Source of the DNA: DAIRUS01 sp036803205 | Lineage (GTDB): Bacteria; Patescibacteriota; Minisyncoccia; Minisyncoccales; GBS-2 | Length of the DNA stretch: 14,752 nt | Direction of reading: 5' to 3' | Assembly (NCBI GenBank): GCA_036803205.1 | Contig: DAIRUS010000013.1 | Location: forward strand, 1 to 14,752 | Shown: positions 13,939-14,752 of the stretch, in pieces | How positions within the stretch are numbered: the stretch's first letter is position 1 | Layout of the letters: each line of letters begins with the position of its first letter | The notes under the pieces: generated by a model | Databases searched by the model: none | The model's input: only the letters and a program-made list of their open reading frames with translations | Told to the model about the DNA's origin: nothing | Position numbers and translations under genes: made by a program

Positions 13939-13957
13939 CCAGGGGTCGGACCTCTGG
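13939..13957 (+). repeat. REP-like palindrome, left copy
   Basis: CCAGGGGTCGGACCTCTGG can fold into an 8-bp hairpin (with one G-T pair) around a 3-nt loop. It lies 11 bp after the transposase stop and about 17 bp before the TTG start of the O-antigen-ligase-like gene, so it may shape expression of that gene. Confidence 0.8.
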
Positions 13958-13968
13958 AGAGGTTAAGA

Positions 13969-14709
13969 TTAATCTAAGAAGAGAAAGGCGTTCCTTTCCA
14001 TTATTTTTTTAACTTCACCTTTATATTTGATCCAGCCCTCAACCCACTCCTTGCATCCTTGCTGCCCTCCCATAATTTTTAAAACAAGATCTCTTTGGGT
14101 CACAGATGGAAAGCCTTTCTTTCCTAAATAATCTTGATAACTTGACCATTTATAATTTTCTAAAAACTCTATCACTCTTTGGGGGTTTTCTACCCCTTTT
14201 CCTTTCCAGTCTGGCTCAACCAACAAAGTCGGGTTTGTGTGAATATAGGTTAAGACAGTTCGTAAATAATCGTCGTTGTTTATATGAACCGCATAAAACC
14301 GATCTTGAAAGAAATGTCCCTTTAAAGAAATTTTATATTTTTGCTTAAAATAAAGCGGATAGCCAGACCCGATTTTTTGAATATATTTACTAATCCCTCC
14401 GTCTCTGATTTGACGCAAAAGCAAATGGATATGGTTGGGCATCAGACAAAAAGCAAAAACCTCAACTAAAAAATCCCTTTCATCCTTCCAGCTATCTGCA
14501 GAGGTCTGACCTCTGTGGGACTTTTTAAATTGATTTCTGGCTATGCGCCGTTCTCTTATAGTAATGGGCTTGGAAGTGTTGCATTCGTAAATAGAGAAAA
14601 TTCCGCGATAATAATCATCAACATCACCAAAAAGCAGTTCATTCCCCATTCGTCTTAACACTACGTGGTAAATTTCTCCATTTACAAAATTTCTTAAGGC
14701 TCTCGGCAT
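13969..14709 (-). CDS. REP-associated tyrosine transposase (RAYT, IS200-like Y1 HUH nuclease)
   Basis: Y1 transposases nick and rejoin single-stranded DNA at hairpins. The order is as in the family: MPRALRNFVNGEIYHVVLRR (first strand, about 1-20), DDYYRGIFSIYECN (helix), and the HUH motif in FCLMPNHIHLLLRQ with His93 and His95. The tyrosine helix follows (KYIQKIGSGYPLYFKQKY, about 108-125, with Tyr117 or Tyr120 the likely nucleophile), then GHFFQDRFYAVHI and YIHTNP. Length (246 aa) is normal and the frame is intact. Residues 66-71 (RGQTSA) are encoded by a third copy of the palindrome. There is no Shine-Dalgarno sequence before the ATG; the right palindrome lies 26 bp upstream. The sequence resembles Parcubacteria RAYT proteins rather than insertion-sequence TnpA. 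Confidence 0.95.
   Translation of the reverse strand: MPRALRNFVNGEIYHVVLRRMGNELLFGDVDDYYRGIFSIYECNTSKPITIRERRIARNQFKKSHRGQTSADSWKDERDFLVEVFAFCLMPNHIHLLLRQIRDGGISKYIQKIGSGYPLYFKQKYKISLKGHFFQDRFYAVHINNDDYLRTVLTYIHTNPTLLVEPDWKGKGVENPQRVIEFLENYKWSSYQDYLGKKGFPSVTQRDLVLKIMGGQQGCKEWVEGWIKYKGEVKKIMERNAFLFLD
14499..14515. repeat. REP-like palindrome inside the transposase reading frame
   Basis: CAGAGGTCTGACCTCTG is a perfect 8-bp inverted repeat around one central T and differs from the flanking copies at two positions. It lies within codons 65-71 of the transposase. As mRNA or single-stranded DNA it would form the same hairpin as the borders. Confidence 0.85.
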
Positions 14710-14734
14710 GTTAGTTAGCAGCAGTAGCCGTTCA

Positions 14735-14751
14735 CAGAGGTCCGACCCCTG
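14735..14751 (-). repeat. REP-like palindrome, right copy
   Basis: CAGAGGTCCGACCCCTG, the exact reverse complement of the 17-bp core of the left copy. A GTAG tetranucleotide, which guides cleavage in some enterobacterial REP systems, occurs 7 bp before it (14724-14727); no GTAG is seen beside the left copy, so its meaning here is doubtful. Confidence 0.8.
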
Positions 14752-14752
14752 C

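Larger units (their letters stand above)
13939..14751 (-). mobile_element. REP/RAYT element: transposase gene bracketed by inverted 17-bp palindromes
   Basis: The unit runs from the left palindrome (13939-13957) to the right palindrome (14735-14751), which are exact inverted copies over 17 bp (CAGGGGTCGGACCTCTG and its complement). Between them lies one intact Y1 transposase gene. This is the form of a REP-associated tyrosine transposase with its own BIME-like REP pair. Such units are usually immobile or moved rarely by single-strand transposition, leaving no target duplication. The right border is next to the window end, so further copies could follow. Confidence 0.75.

Noticed and set aside
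13939..14751. Short palindromes as a CRISPR array or as att sites
   Set aside because: Only three copies, two inverted to each other, no spacers of constant length and no cas gene or integrase; the RAYT gene explains them.
1..14752. Alternative genetic code with TGA as glycine (Gracilibacteria/SR1)
   Set aside because: The intact frames need no TGA read-through, and reading TGA as Gly does not repair the decayed genes, which also shift frame.

Overview
The window looks like a piece of a Patescibacteria (candidate phyla radiation) chromosome, probably of the Parcubacteria type. The grounds are low G+C, small tightly packed genes, almost no Shine-Dalgarno sequences, a type IV pilus locus with very large minor pilins, a REP-type Y1 transposase with short palindromes, and protein sequences typical of that group. 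This is inference from sequence character; there is no rRNA or other marker gene here. Genes appear to end in ordinary TAA/TAG/TGA stops, so there is no sign of the recoded TGA of Gracilibacteria.

Layout. (1) 1-1305: tRNA-Arg(CCU) on the minus strand and an HtrA/DegP-like serine protease on the plus strand diverge from one intergenic space with overlapping -35 elements. A hairpin terminator and tRNA-His(GUG) follow. (2) 1306-2750: no intact gene. Remains of four adjacent minus-strand genes can be read: an ECF sigma factor that has lost its middle, a tiny membrane protein, a one-helix membrane protein with a DUF5666-like tail, and an efflux membrane-fusion (HlyD/AcrA-like) protein. All are broken by small indels or deletion, and tRNA-Arg(UCU) borders them at 2751-2827. 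(3) 2828-3005: a short structured element. (4) 3006-11485: a minus-strand type IV pilus block. In transcription order it holds PilC, a decayed four-helix-bundle gene, PilV-like, PilW-like and PilX-like minor pilins, PilM, PilN, PilO and a small membrane protein. (5) 11667-13922: a Wzy/WaaL/PglL-type glycan polymerase or ligase with a C-terminal TPR tail. (6) 13939-14751: a RAYT transposase gene bracketed by inverted copies of a 17-bp palindrome, with a third copy inside the reading frame.

How the genes fit together. PilM, PilN and PilO form the cytoplasm-to-envelope alignment complex and PilC is the inner-membrane platform. The three large minor pilins probably sit at the fibre tip and carry the binding surfaces. 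The motor ATPases (PilB, PilT), major pilin and prepilin peptidase are not in the window and must be elsewhere. The nearby O-antigen-ligase-like protein could decorate pilins or build surface glycan, but nothing in the sequence proves this. The sigma/efflux locus looks like an envelope-stress or efflux regulon that this lineage is losing, next to genes that remain intact.
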